Positions 1-9,508 of a stretch of 64,000 bases of DNA are shown here, piece after piece (the stretch's first letter is position 1; each line of letters starts with the position of its first letter). Position numbers and translations under genes: made by a program. The stretch is from assembly GCA_003224085.1 (NCBI GenBank), contig QHYK01000043.1, positions 62,001 to 126,000 of the forward strand. The letters are read 5' to 3'. A model generated the notes under the pieces. The model worked only from the letters and a program-made list of their open reading frames with translations, ran no database searches and was not told the DNA's origin. This DNA is from Acidobacteriota bacterium (lineage in GTDB: Bacteria; Acidobacteriota; Terriglobia; Acidiferrales; UBA7541).

Positions 1-866
1 GGGTACGTCTTCACGCCTAATTCTGATAATTCTTTGGCTACCCACACGCGCAGACGCTTTACTTCGGCAACATACGCTCGCATCCTTGCGGAATCGCTAG
101 CTGCCGCCTCCGCTGCAATCAGCGCAGCCAGATTGACGGGATAAGGCGGCATCGCGCGGCGCACCAGAGCCAGCGACTCCGCGGACGCGAGCACTGCGCC
201 GAGCCGCAGTGATGCGAGCCCGGCAACCTTGGAAAACGTTCGTGCGACAAACAATTGCGAATACTTCTGAATCCACGGCAAAGCGGTGAAATCGGAGAAC
301 TCCGCGTAAGCTTCATCCATCACGACCACCGTTTGCGTTGCCGCCTGCAGGATGCGTCGCAGCTCTTTTTCACCGATTAGCGTGCCCGTCGGATTGTTCG
401 GATTGGCGATAAACAGGACGCGTGGGTTTTTGCGCAGCCCCGCAAGCACTTCCTCGGCTGGAAACTCCATATTCGCGCCGTAGCGGACGGGACAAACTCG
501 CCCCCCGGCGATCTCGGCCCAGTAGCGATACATGGAGAACGTTGGCTCGCAGATCAAAATGCTCGTGCCCGGCTCGACGAACGTGTCAAAGAAAACGCGC
601 AGTGCGTCGTCGCCGCCGTTGGTGAGCAACAACTCTTCGGGGCGGACGCCAAAATAACGCGCCAGCCGTTCGGTAGGCTTCCCATATTCCGGATAGGTTG
701 CCAGTTGCTTGGCCGTGAGCTTTGCGAGCGCGCGCCGTACTGCCGGCGAGCAGCCGGAAGTGTTTTCGTTGAAGTCCAAGCGCATTTTGCCGGTTCGTCC
801 TTCGGCGGGCGCCTCGTACGTGTGGCGATTCAGGATGGCTTGGCGCACCGGCAAACGCACTTTCAT
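1..866 (-). CDS. hisC: Histidinol-phosphate aminotransferase, partial (runs off left edge)
   Basis: Minus-strand translation from ATG at 866 reads [20 protein letters not shown]...LDFNENTSGCSPAV...NPNNPTGTLI...; overlaps the hisD stop. Confidence 0.88.
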   Translation of the reverse strand, partial: MKVRLPVRQAILNRHTYEAPAEGRTGKMRLDFNENTSGCSPAVRRALAKLTAKQLATYPEYGKPTERLARYFGVRPEELLLTNGGDDALRVFFDTFVEPGTSILICEPTFSMYRYWAEIAGGRVCPVRYGANMEFPAEEVLAGLRKNPRVLFIANPNNPTGTLIGEKELRRILQAATQTVVVMDEAYAEFSDFTALPWIQKYSQLFVARTFSKVAGLASLRLGAVLASAESLALVRRAMPPYPVNLAALIAAEAAASDSARMRAYVAEVKRLRVWVAKELSELGVKTY

Positions 867-2116
867 CGGCGGATCCTCACGGCATTGCGATGAGCCATCA
901 GGCCTTCGGCTTCCGCAAGAGTCTCTACGGCCTCGGCGAGATGGAGAAATCCCCTATCGGTGATGGTTTGCACGCTGATGCATTTTACAAAGTCGGCCGT
1001 CGAAAGTCCGCCGCGCCTGCGCGCCCAACCGCCCGTAGGCAGAACGTGATTGCTCCCTGTGGCGTAATCGCCGAGCGGCTGGGCTCCCCACGGACCAAGA
1101 AACACGGTCCCCGTCGCCCGAACTCTCGAAAGCGACTTTGCTCCATTTTCCGGAAGACTAAGATGTTCGGGGGCGAAACGATTGATGAATTCGCACGCCT
1201 GTTCAGCCGATTCCGCTATTAGGATTGCCCCTGAAAGTCGAGTCGAGCTGTGAGCTGCACCGTTCGGGAGTTGCGCGAGCTGTTTTTGGATTTCACGTTG
1301 AACCTCGCGGGCAAGAGCATCTGAAGTCGTGACAAAAAAGCTTGCCGCGTCCCTGGCATGTTCCGCTTGGGCAAGAAGGTCAGCCGCAATCCAGCGTGCA
1401 TTGCCATGCTCCGCAAACACAATGGCCTCTGTGGGACCAGCTGGCAAATCGATCGCGCACTCGCTGCTCACGATCTGCTTGGCCGCAGTGACGTACTTGT
1501 TCCCGGGGCCAAAAATCTTGTCAACGCGCGGCACACTTTTGGTTCCGTAGGCCAGCGCGGCGATGGCTTGAGCCCCGCCGATGCGGGCGATCCGTTCCAC
1601 CCCCAGAATCCCCGCCGTGGCCAGCAACTCAGGATTCGGTTTGGGGCAAACGGCGACGATGTTCGGCACGCCCGCAACTTTTGCAGGAACAACGGTCATC
1701 ACCAGCGTCGAAACGAGCGAAAATCTGCCCCCTGGGACGTAACAGCCGATCGCTTCGATCGGCCTGACAACCTGATGAATCTTCACTCCGGGCGTGGTTT
1801 CGACAGTCCAGCGGCGAGGAAGCTGTTTTTCGGCCACGCGCCGAACGTTGGCCGCAGCTTTCTCGACGGCTTTTCGAAACTTCGCACTGGTTTCTCTTTG
1901 GGCGGCGCGGATTCCCTTTTGCGTGACCCAAACGCCGGTTTTGGTCAAGTCGGTATAATCGAATTTCTTTGTGTAGGCAAAAAGTGCGGCATCCCCCCTC
2001 TTTCGCACATCGGCAACAATTTGCGCGGCAATCGCCTGTGCTTCGGTGTCTGGCCGCGCGCGACGCGCCAGCAACCACTTTTCCGCTTGAGGCGTGAGCT
2101 TGAGAATTTTCATCAC
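863..2116 (-). CDS. hisD: Histidinol dehydrogenase
   Basis: [37 protein letters not shown]... and [25 protein letters not shown] motifs. Confidence 0.97.
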   Translation of the reverse strand: MMKILKLTPQAEKWLLARRARPDTEAQAIAAQIVADVRKRGDAALFAYTKKFDYTDLTKTGVWVTQKGIRAAQRETSAKFRKAVEKAAANVRRVAEKQLPRRWTVETTPGVKIHQVVRPIEAIGCYVPGGRFSLVSTLVMTVVPAKVAGVPNIVAVCPKPNPELLATAGILGVERIARIGGAQAIAALAYGTKSVPRVDKIFGPGNKYVTAAKQIVSSECAIDLPAGPTEAIVFAEHGNARWIAADLLAQAEHARDAASFFVTTSDALAREVQREIQKQLAQLPNGAAHSSTRLSGAILIAESAEQACEFINRFAPEHLSLPENGAKSLSRVRATGTVFLGPWGAQPLGDYATGSNHVLPTGGWARRRGGLSTADFVKCISVQTITDRGFLHLAEAVETLAEAEGLMAHRNAVRIRR

Positions 2117-2985
2117 AACACGATTTTGTTTAAGGGATACTCGACAATCCCTTGCGCTTTCGCTGCTTTCAGTTTTGGCAAAATCTGCCGCACAACCGCT
2201 TCTTCGATTATCGTGTTGACCGCCACCCAGTCCGGATCGCTCAAGGCGGAAATCGTCGGCTTCTTGAGCGCCGGCAGCACGCCCAGGACTCCGGGCAAAT
2301 CGTCGCGATGCACGTTGAGAAGCAAGCCCACTTTACTCGCCGCCGCGATGGCTCCCTGCAGCATCAGTATCAAGTTCTCAGCTTTTTGACGCTTCCAGCA
2401 GTCCGCCGCCGCAGGGCGGTTCATGATGAAGACCGTCGCGGATTCGAGAACTGTATCCACGATCCGCAGGCGGTTGGCGCGCAGCGACGAACCCGTTTCT
2501 GTTACTTCTACAATCGCATCCGCAAGTTGCGGCACCTTCACTTCCGTAGCGCCCCACGAGAACTCCACGCGAGCCTTAACGGCGTGTTTGGCCAGATATT
2601 TTTCCGTGATTCGCACAACTTCCGTGGCAACCACCTTCCCCTCCAAGTCCCGCGGTCCTCGAATTGCCGAATCCTCCGGAACAGCGAGCACCCAGCGCAC
2701 GCGCGCCAGCCTTTGTTTGGCGTAAACCAGTTCGGACAGCTCCTCCACGTCGGCCTCCGTCTCCACCACCCAATCGTGCCCGGTGATTCCGGCGTCGAGA
2801 GTTCCTGATTCAACGTAGCGCGCCATTTCCTGGGCGCGCACCATTAAGCATTCGATTTCAGGATCATCGATCGTGGGGACGTAGCTGCGCGAACTTAGTG
2901 CGATTTTCCAGCCCGCCCGAGCAAAAAGATCGAGGGTCGCTTCTTGCAGGCTCCCTTTAGGAATTCCTAGCTTTAGCAGGCTCAT
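2113..2985 (-). CDS. hisG: ATP phosphoribosyltransferase (long form)
   Basis: [26 protein letters not shown]...; operon context. Start placed at 2985 rather than the upstream ORF start. Confidence 0.95.
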   Translation of the reverse strand: MSLLKLGIPKGSLQEATLDLFARAGWKIALSSRSYVPTIDDPEIECLMVRAQEMARYVESGTLDAGITGHDWVVETEADVEELSELVYAKQRLARVRWVLAVPEDSAIRGPRDLEGKVVATEVVRITEKYLAKHAVKARVEFSWGATEVKVPQLADAIVEVTETGSSLRANRLRIVDTVLESATVFIMNRPAAADCWKRQKAENLILMLQGAIAAASKVGLLLNVHRDDLPGVLGVLPALKKPTISALSDPDWVAVNTIIEEAVVRQILPKLKAAKAQGIVEYPLNKIVL

Positions 2986-3371
2986 CGGCGTTTCTCCGTT
3001 CCGTAAACTTCGGCGGGCGAAAACGTCCGATCGGTAATAATCTTCGCGTTGCCTCCGGAGTCCAGGGCGCGAAAGAAGCAGCTCCGATACCCTTCGTGGC
3101 ACACGCCCGGTCCAACGGCTTCGACGCGCACCAGCAGCGCATCCGCGTCGCAATCCACGCGAATCTCGCGGACGCGCAAGACGTGCCCGCTGGATTCCCC
3201 CTTTTTCCAAAGCTTGTTTCGGGAGCGACTGAAAAACACGACTTCGCCCGAGCGTTGCGTCTCGCTCAGCGAATCCTCGTTCATGAAGCCGAGCATTAGA
3301 ACCTCGCCGCTTCGCTCGTCCTGAATAATGGCTGGCACCAGCCCGCCGCCTTTGTGAAAGTCAATATTCAT
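2982..3371 (-). CDS. hisI: Phosphoribosyl-AMP cyclohydrolase
   Basis: [46 protein letters not shown]...[27 protein letters not shown]. Confidence 0.95.
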   Translation of the reverse strand: MNIDFHKGGGLVPAIIQDERSGEVLMLGFMNEDSLSETQRSGEVVFFSRSRNKLWKKGESSGHVLRVREIRVDCDADALLVRVEAVGPGVCHEGYRSCFFRALDSGGNAKIITDRTFSPAEVYGTEKRR

Positions 3372-3400
3372 TCCCGTTGCCTCCCGAATTTTTCAGCTGT

Positions 3401-3440
3401 AAAAACAAAAAACCCGCCAGGCTTTGCTGCGCCGGCGGGC
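3401..3440 (-). terminator. Intrinsic terminator / his attenuator hairpin upstream of hisI
   Basis: Minus-strand RNA GCCCGCCGGCGCAGCAAAGCCTGGCGGGTTTTTTGTTTTT: CCCGCC/GGCGGG stem followed by a T-run, between the His-rich leader ORF and hisI. Confidence 0.82.
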
Positions 3441-3467
3441 CGAAGGGTGCTTTGTTCTAGCGCGTTG

Positions 3468-3548
3468 CTATGCACACCTCAGCGGGCGCGGCGTGTGGCC
3501 GTGATGATGATGGTGACGATGCGCCCGGAATGTGCGCTTGCGTTCCAT
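3468..3548 (-). CDS. hisL: his operon leader peptide [26 protein letters not shown] (7 His in 11 residues)
   Basis: Manual minus-strand translation: ATG at 3548, TAG at 3468-3470, immediately upstream of the terminator hairpin and hisI. Confidence 0.85.
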   Translation of the reverse strand: MERKRTFRAHRHHHHHGHTPRPLRCA

Positions 3549-3559
3549 TGCGAGATTCA

Positions 3560-3588
3560 AAAATAAGGCAAATCTATGTGCATGTCAA
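3560..3588 (-). promoter_or_regulatory. Sigma70-type promoter for the his leader/operon
   Basis: Minus strand TTGACA-17 nt-TATTTT directly upstream of hisL. Confidence 0.7.
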
Positions 3589-3718
3589 CCGCGGTCTGCT
3601 TACGACCGGCTCGGTCCGGTCGAGCCATGGTTTCTACCATTTGTTTTGTTGTACGATTCTGGATGGGGGCCCCAGACTTGCTAGAATTGTATGTGCACAA
3701 TGGCTGAGGGGAACCTAC

Positions 3719-4114
3719 ATGACAGAAAAGGTTAAAAAAGATGAGCTGGCCTGGAAGAATCGGCTTACTCCGAATCAATACTACGTGACCCGGCAAAAGG
3801 GAACCGAGCCTCCTTTCACAGGAGAATACGAGGATACAGAGACGCCTGGAACGTACAAATGCGTATGCTGCGGCCAGCCCCTATTTCGCTCGGAGACGAA
3901 ATACCATTCCGGCTCCGGCTGGCCCAGTTTCTACGCCCCCGCCAATCCAGAAGCCGTTGAAGAGGAATCCGACACCAGCCACGGCATGCGCCGCACAGAG
4001 GCGAAATGCAGCCGCTGCGATGCCCACCTGGGTCATGTTTTTGATGATGGCCCCCAGCCCACGGGATTGCGCTATTGCATCAACTCGGCCGCACTGGATC
4101 TGCAAGAAGACTAA
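3719..4114 (+). CDS. msrB: Peptide-methionine (R)-S-oxide reductase
   Basis: [27 protein letters not shown]...[39 protein letters not shown]. Confidence 0.97.
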   Translation: MTEKVKKDELAWKNRLTPNQYYVTRQKGTEPPFTGEYEDTETPGTYKCVCCGQPLFRSETKYHSGSGWPSFYAPANPEAVEEESDTSHGMRRTEAKCSRCDAHLGHVFDDGPQPTGLRYCINSAALDLQED

Positions 4115-4153
4115 AGCGCCTCAGTCGAAACCGAGGCGCTCTTCTTCATTTTT
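4115..4153 (+). terminator. Intrinsic terminator after msrB
   Basis: GCGCCTCAGTCGAAACCGAGGCGCTCTTCTTCATTTTT: GCGCCTC/GAGGCGC stem plus T-rich tail. Confidence 0.75.
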
Positions 4154-4176
4154 CTTGCTCAAGGGAATCAGAGAAA

Positions 4177-4443
4177 TCAAGCTGCCGGGCAGGAACACGC
4201 CACCATTTCTGCAACCGGGCTGCGTTCCCAGACGGCAATCAGCAGCACCTTCGTTCCTGACGGATACTTGAACACATAGTAGGTATAGGCGCGGCCCTGG
4301 ACTTCATAAAAGTTAGGCCGGCGCGGATCGGGGCGCGACGGAGCCCCGCTGGTCAAAAGCTGGCGCAATTCCTCAACCTGCTCTTGCGAGTGATTTCGCA
4401 GGTCTTCCAATAGGGGCGGTTGTTTTGTAACTGGCATCGTCAT
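4177..4443 (-). CDS. Small hypothetical protein
   Basis: ORF MTMPVTKQPPLLEDLRNHSQEQVEELRQLL...; start uncertain (longer ORF to 4662). Confidence 0.5.
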   Translation of the reverse strand: MTMPVTKQPPLLEDLRNHSQEQVEELRQLLTSGAPSRPDPRRPNFYEVQGRAYTYYVFKYPSGTKVLLIAVWERSPVAEMVACSCPAA

Positions 4444-4819
4444 TAGGTTGCTCCGCCACATTCCAGCTATCTTCTCCTCATCTACATAGACGAAAGAAAC
4501 GCCAAAATGTTTCATGCGTTGCAAAGACTTGTGTGCATTTCGCAGACAAATTGGCCGGTGAGCTATTTTTGTCGAATCGCAGAGAAGGCTCAGTTTCTGC
4601 TGCCAAAAGGTCTCAAACCCGAAGTTCCTCTTTTCGCGCCCAAAACATCCGCAGGCTCGCAATGCGGATAAACCTCAGGACGTGCTGGCCGTACCGGAAA
4701 TTACCCACGGAATTCCTGCGTATTCCCAGTTTCCTCTCTGGCCGTTTTTTGGTGTAATAGGTGGCGTGTTAGTACCTTCGTCGGTACTTGCGCGGCGCAT
4801 GCTTCCTTGAGATAGTGCC

Positions 4820-5047
4820 GTGCGGATCCTTCAAAGAGAGGGATGCTCAAAAGTGGCAAAAGAAGATAAGGACGGGTTTTCCAGGGACCGTCGCCGGAAG
4901 CACCACCATTGGCTGGTCAGCGTGTACTATGCCGATGGCGAGAAGTTCGGCCGCGTGTACACCGACAAAGACAAAGCTACACGCTTCGCAGAACGCCAGC
5001 GCCGCTCGCCAGTGGTAAAGACTGCTCGCGTTACCCAGGTCTCCTGA
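4820..5047 (+). CDS. Small basic hypothetical protein
   Basis: ORF ...KVAKEDKDGFSRDRRRKHHHWLVSVYYADGEKFGRVYTDKDKATRFAERQRRSPVV; start uncertain. Confidence 0.45.
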   Translation: MRILQREGCSKVAKEDKDGFSRDRRRKHHHWLVSVYYADGEKFGRVYTDKDKATRFAERQRRSPVVKTARVTQVS

Positions 5048-5133
5048 TCACTTTGGCAGTGCTGCATTGATTGCTCCGTTCCGCGCGGGTTTGTAGCTGC
5101 TCGTCAGGCGTGCTATAAGAAGAAGGTACTTAG

Positions 5134-5207
5134 GCGGCCTTAGTATAGTGGTAGTACGGAACCTTGCCAAGGTTCAGGTGTCGGTTCGATTCCGATAGGC
5201 CGCTCCA
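5134..5207 (+). tRNA. tRNA-Gly (anticodon GCC), 3' CCA encoded
   Basis: GCGGCCT...AGGCCGC acceptor stem, anticodon stem-loop GAACC-TTGCCAA-GGTTC, T-loop GGTTCGATTCC, TCCA end. Confidence 0.93.
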
Positions 5208-5530
5208 ACATTCTAAAGGACTTCGCGCCACCGCCTCATTTTCCATATTTTCCAAAACTACAATTTGTTGCCAATCTTGGAGGAAAATTCGGCTTGTGCG
5301 TGCTCAAGCGGGATCTCTCCCGTGTACAGCGCCGACAATCGCAGCTGACGTATGCCCTATCTGCTGGCGAAGGACGGCGGGGTTTATTCCGGCGAGTTCC
5401 CACCTGCGGTTGCAGCCCCGACGAAGGGCGTGCATACCTGCTTTCTTTAGACCCAGAGTTCTTAGGGCCGGGTGGTTCAAGTGCTTTCATGCCCTCGGCC
5501 GCGGCGGAGAAATTTCCACCTTCACGGTGC

Positions 5531-5546
5531 GCTATACTCGTATAGC
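5531..5546. promoter_or_regulatory. Perfect palindrome GCTATACTCGTATAGC, candidate TA operator
   Basis: 7-bp inverted repeat with 2-bp spacer, 9 bp before the antitoxin ATG. Confidence 0.6.
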
Positions 5547-5555
5547 GAGGTGTTT

Positions 5556-5780
5556 ATGTTGGCTATTCGACTGCCGCAGTCCATTGAAAAACGCCTTGAG
5601 AAGCTGGCCCGGCGCACCGGGCGTACCAAAACCTACTATGTCCGTGAAGCTATCCTCGAACATTTGGAGGATCTCGAGGACATGTATCTGGCCGAAGGCG
5701 CGCTGGAACGCGTCCGTAGCGGTGAAGAGCAGACCATCCCGCTAAAGGACGTCGTGAAACGTCATGGCCTACAGCGTTGA
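5556..5780 (+). CDS. Ribbon-helix-helix antitoxin (RelB/CopG type)
   Basis: [47 protein letters not shown]...; overlaps downstream RelE-like gene. Confidence 0.88.
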   Translation: MLAIRLPQSIEKRLEKLARRTGRTKTYYVREAILEHLEDLEDMYLAEGALERVRSGEEQTIPLKDVVKRHGLQR

Positions 5781-6033
5781 GTTGTCAGCCGAGGTTGACC
5801 GGGAACTCGACAAACTCGACGCGCAGCACAGCAAGCGTATTCTGAAGTTCCTTCATGAGCGGGTTGCCAAGCTGGACGATCCATGCAGCATCGGGGAGGC
5901 GCTGCACGGCTCGCGACTTGGAGAGTTCTGGAAATATCGCGTGGGCGATTACCGGCTCATCTGCAAGATCGAAGACGATCGTCTGATGGTTCTGGTCCTC
6001 CGCATCGGAGATCGCAAAGAAATCTATCGCTAG
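5764..6033 (+). CDS. RelE/ParE-family toxin
   Basis: [34 protein letters not shown]...[36 protein letters not shown]. Confidence 0.93.
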   Translation: MAYSVELSAEVDRELDKLDAQHSKRILKFLHERVAKLDDPCSIGEALHGSRLGEFWKYRVGDYRLICKIEDDRLMVLVLRIGDRKEIYR

Positions 6034-6938
6034 CGCGTTACCTGAAACTGTCCTGATGATCCAGCCGCTAGAATCAGCAGCTGCCAATTTGGCCCGGGGA
6101 ATTTGCGCATGAGGCCACCGCAGGGATCTTCAATGCCTACGTGGCAATACAGGTGTGGGCCGGAACTCCTGATCGCACCAAGCCTTTCCGGCTGCGCCTC
6201 GTTCCAGATCGGAGCTTTCCGGCAGTAGCGGCCGGGCGGAGAACGCGGAACTCCCCCTCTACGGTATCAGCCAGAACATTTGAGCGCCCTTGAGTTTGGC
6301 CAATTAGTCGTGACTCGCTAGGCCGACAATAAGGGAAATGCTGGAGTTTCGATCGGTCATTTCCCTGGATACTAGTACCCGCTCGGACCCGCCTAATCGA
6401 CATATCCCAGCGTTTTTCGAATTGAGGCCCGTCCCCACCGAGAAAGTGGCTTGGCGCCGCAAATATCTCCCAAATGGGAGATGCGCGGCAAACCTGCTTG
6501 CTCGATCATCGCGCTCGTCCATAGAACGGTAGAAACGAATAACTGCACCATTACCTTCAGTGCTGAGAAGGAATCCGGGGCCCACCATCTGGGAGGTGGA
6601 AGGCGAAGTCGCTTAGATCATTCCGCAGTGCCTCCGCAATCGGTGGCATCGCAGTCGGTCTCTACAGTTGCCGCTTCCCCGATAAATCGCACTTACGAGT
6701 TAGCGTTGAAGGCGAACAGGAAAGTGTCTTCGACTACAACCGGCAAGATCTCGGACCGCACAGAGTTCGGAGACGAAACTAAAGGAAAAAGGAGACAACC
6801 ATGAGCAAGAACGAATGGAAGAACCGGGTGAGCACTGCGGGAAGAGTACGGCGTATGCGCTCATCTTTTCACAGGGCGCTGGCCAATTGCGCATGGCTTT
6901 GCAACGGAATCCTCCTCTATTTGCTTAAAGAGATAAAA

Positions 6939-9434
6939 ATGAAAAATATCGTGGTGAGACTTGCTTTGCTCGCTGCTGGCGCCGTTGTGGGTGTCGCTCC
7001 GATGGCCCATGCGCAAACAACCTACACCAGCCACAACATCGGTGACTTCACCGTGAAGATTTCCAGTTATGCCACCTTCAGTAATTTCTCTAATAGCGAT
7101 GGTTGCGCGAGTTCGCCATTTACCCCTACTTCGTCCGAACTGGCGGGGCCCAACGCTTGCCGGGTCTACACCGGCACGCTCACCGGCACGGGGTTACCTC
7201 CTTATTTTAACAACGACCCTAATAATTGGATCCTCGCGACTTTCTCCAGCGCGGTATCGTCAATCGTGGTGTTCCCAAACATCGACCACGTCGGGAGCGC
7301 CTACGATGGGTACCAATATCAAATCTATGGGAGCAATGACGGCGCGAACTGGACGATACTGTTCGATGCGGTCACAGTGAACGGTACCGGCGAGCCTTTC
7401 ACGCTGGGCACGTTCACTGGCACCGCGCCGACGACTGTGAACAATGTGGTGACCGGCGGTTGCAGGAGCGGCAGCGGCTGCGTGGGCTACGAAGCCCAAT
7501 TCACCTTCGACGCGGCTTACAAGTACTATGCCTTCGGTGCGAGCACGGAGGCGTTTAATTCGCAGAACACAGACCAAGAGTTGAGCGCGGTAGGCACGCC
7601 GGTGGCAGCGGTGCAAACGCAGCCGGCTTCAGGAACTTCCCCTGTGACCTACGTCTTTAACGGAACTGCGGGCCAAACGGTCGAGCAGATCGTAGATCTG
7701 AGCAAGAGTGGCGTGGATGTGACAGGTGTCAGCGTAACGGTCACCGATGGTCCGATTAAATCAACCGACTTCCCGAACCTGGTTGCATTCACCTCATTTG
7801 CGGTAGATCAGTGCTTCATTATGCAGGGCGAGAAGGATGGGAGTGGCAACCCCGCCTGCAAGCAGTACCAAATCCTTTGCACTACGTCTACGAATACGAC
7901 GCCGTCCGGCACGAACTGTCCTGTATCTACCGCCAGAAATGAATTCTACGAAGCGGTTTTTAGTCCTGCTGCTGCGTCAACCCTCATGCCAACCGGTCCA
8001 GGTAATTCTCTGCCTCTGTTCATGGGTAACCCCACGGCCGTTGCCTACCCAATGGCCATTGACAGTTGGGGGGGTGGAAACTGCGTCTTCCCTGATTCGA
8101 CGCTGGCCGATGAATTGTGCCCGCAGAATTTCCTGACGACCTTCAGCTCCGTTGGTGACCCAACTTATGCGACAACTATCACGGTAAAGAACGTCAACTC
8201 TACGGTTATACCTACCTATAATCACCCCGAGCAGCAGACGGCGGTTACGGTTGAAGGCCAGAACTCGGCGGGCTGGAATAACAGCAACACCGTCGTCGTA
8301 AATTTCTCGACGCAAGCGCCGTTTTTCAGCCCTGCACCGAACAACTTTGTGCCTGCGCCGATTGCCAGAGTTGACTACTGGGTCGATCAAACAGCGAACG
8401 ACACCAATTCCCCTCCTGCAAGCGCGATGCTTGCAAAACCAAGCGGAATGTGCCCCGCACCTAGCACCACACCGCCTACTCCTCCGAGTATGCCTCTTCC
8501 AGCTTTCGTGTCCTCGGCCACGCTGACTGGTCTTGCCGACGGTTCGCACGTACTTGGCTACTTTTCGACGGATTGCGCAGGCACGGAAGAACTGCTGTTC
8601 ACCAAGCCTTCTGGCGGCAACTGGATGACTTCCTTCCTTACCAAGCCCATCAACGTCGACACGACACGGCCGACAATCTCTGTCCCGACGCTTTCGCCTT
8701 TGCCCACGATGAACAACGGCATAGCTAATTCGTACCTTCTTAACCAAAGCGTGACCGCGACCTATACCTGTACCGATCCGGTGGTGGGAGGGGTACCGTC
8801 CGGAGTAGCCACTTGCGGCCCTGGAAATACAAACGGTACACCAACGCCGACGCCAGGTATCTTCACCAGCCCCGTTTCGACCTCTGCAAAGGGGCCCTCT
8901 AACTTCACGGTGAACGCCACAGACGTAGCTGGGAACGCGGGTTTCCCTGCACCGGCACCGTACACAGTCGTGGATCAGCCAGTCAATCTTGACCTGTTCT
9001 ACGTTGCAGCATCCAAAATCAAGCCCGGGTCGACCGGCTCGAACCTGGCCTATTTCATAGCGGCGGTGAATTTGGCGCAAACGAATGTTGCCTCCGGCGT
9101 CGTCGTCACGGACACAGTGCCGGCAGGTACAACGGTCGTTCCCGGGGGAGCATTCTTTGACAAGGTCACATGTTCCTCCTCCGGGTGTTCGGTTCCGAAG
9201 ACGGGAACTCCTTGCAGCGTAAGCGGTCAGGTGGTCACATGCAAAATCGGATCGCTGGCACCACTCAATACGCTAACGGGTGCAGGCATACTTATTGTTG
9301 TCAAAGTTCCGCCCGTTACGCCCACTATGCCTCTGGGTACTGTGCTCACCGATACCGCTACGGCCAAAAGCTGGAACGCAGACACCGACGGAATCGATAA
9401 CTCGGTAATTATAAAGACGACCGTGACGAATTAG
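6939..9434 (+). CDS. Large secreted repeat protein with C-terminal DUF11-like domain
   Basis: Signal peptide MKNIVVRLALLAAGAVVGVAPMAHAQ; C-term NLDLFYVAASKIKPGSTGSNLAYFIAAVNLAQTNVASGVVVTDTVPAGTTV. Confidence 0.7.
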   Translation: MKNIVVRLALLAAGAVVGVAPMAHAQTTYTSHNIGDFTVKISSYATFSNFSNSDGCASSPFTPTSSELAGPNACRVYTGTLTGTGLPPYFNNDPNNWILATFSSAVSSIVVFPNIDHVGSAYDGYQYQIYGSNDGANWTILFDAVTVNGTGEPFTLGTFTGTAPTTVNNVVTGGCRSGSGCVGYEAQFTFDAAYKYYAFGASTEAFNSQNTDQELSAVGTPVAAVQTQPASGTSPVTYVFNGTAGQTVEQIVDLSKSGVDVTGVSVTVTDGPIKSTDFPNLVAFTSFAVDQCFIMQGEKDGSGNPACKQYQILCTTSTNTTPSGTNCPVSTARNEFYEAVFSPAAASTLMPTGPGNSLPLFMGNPTAVAYPMAIDSWGGGNCVFPDSTLADELCPQNFLTTFSSVGDPTYATTITVKNVNSTVIPTYNHPEQQTAVTVEGQNSAGWNNSNTVVVNFSTQAPFFSPAPNNFVPAPIARVDYWVDQTANDTNSPPASAMLAKPSGMCPAPSTTPPTPPSMPLPAFVSSATLTGLADGSHVLGYFSTDCAGTEELLFTKPSGGNWMTSFLTKPINVDTTRPTISVPTLSPLPTMNNGIANSYLLNQSVTATYTCTDPVVGGVPSGVATCGPGNTNGTPTPTPGIFTSPVSTSAKGPSNFTVNATDVAGNAGFPAPAPYTVVDQPVNLDLFYVAASKIKPGSTGSNLAYFIAAVNLAQTNVASGVVVTDTVPAGTTVVPGGAFFDKVTCSSSGCSVPKTGTPCSVSGQVVTCKIGSLAPLNTLTGAGILIVVKVPPVTPTMPLGTVLTDTATAKSWNADTDGIDNSVIIKTTVTN

Positions 9435-9508
9435 AGTCTTCCAGTATCTTCCAGTCTCAAATCGCGGTTCAGCTAGAGGTTCACTGGTTACCTGAAGGGG
9501 ATGTCTGG

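Noticed and set aside
7977-9080. 367-aa antisense ORF opposite the secreted repeat protein
   Set aside because: Arg-rich, low-complexity shadow ORF in GC-rich DNA; the plus-strand ORF has a signal peptide and domain logic.
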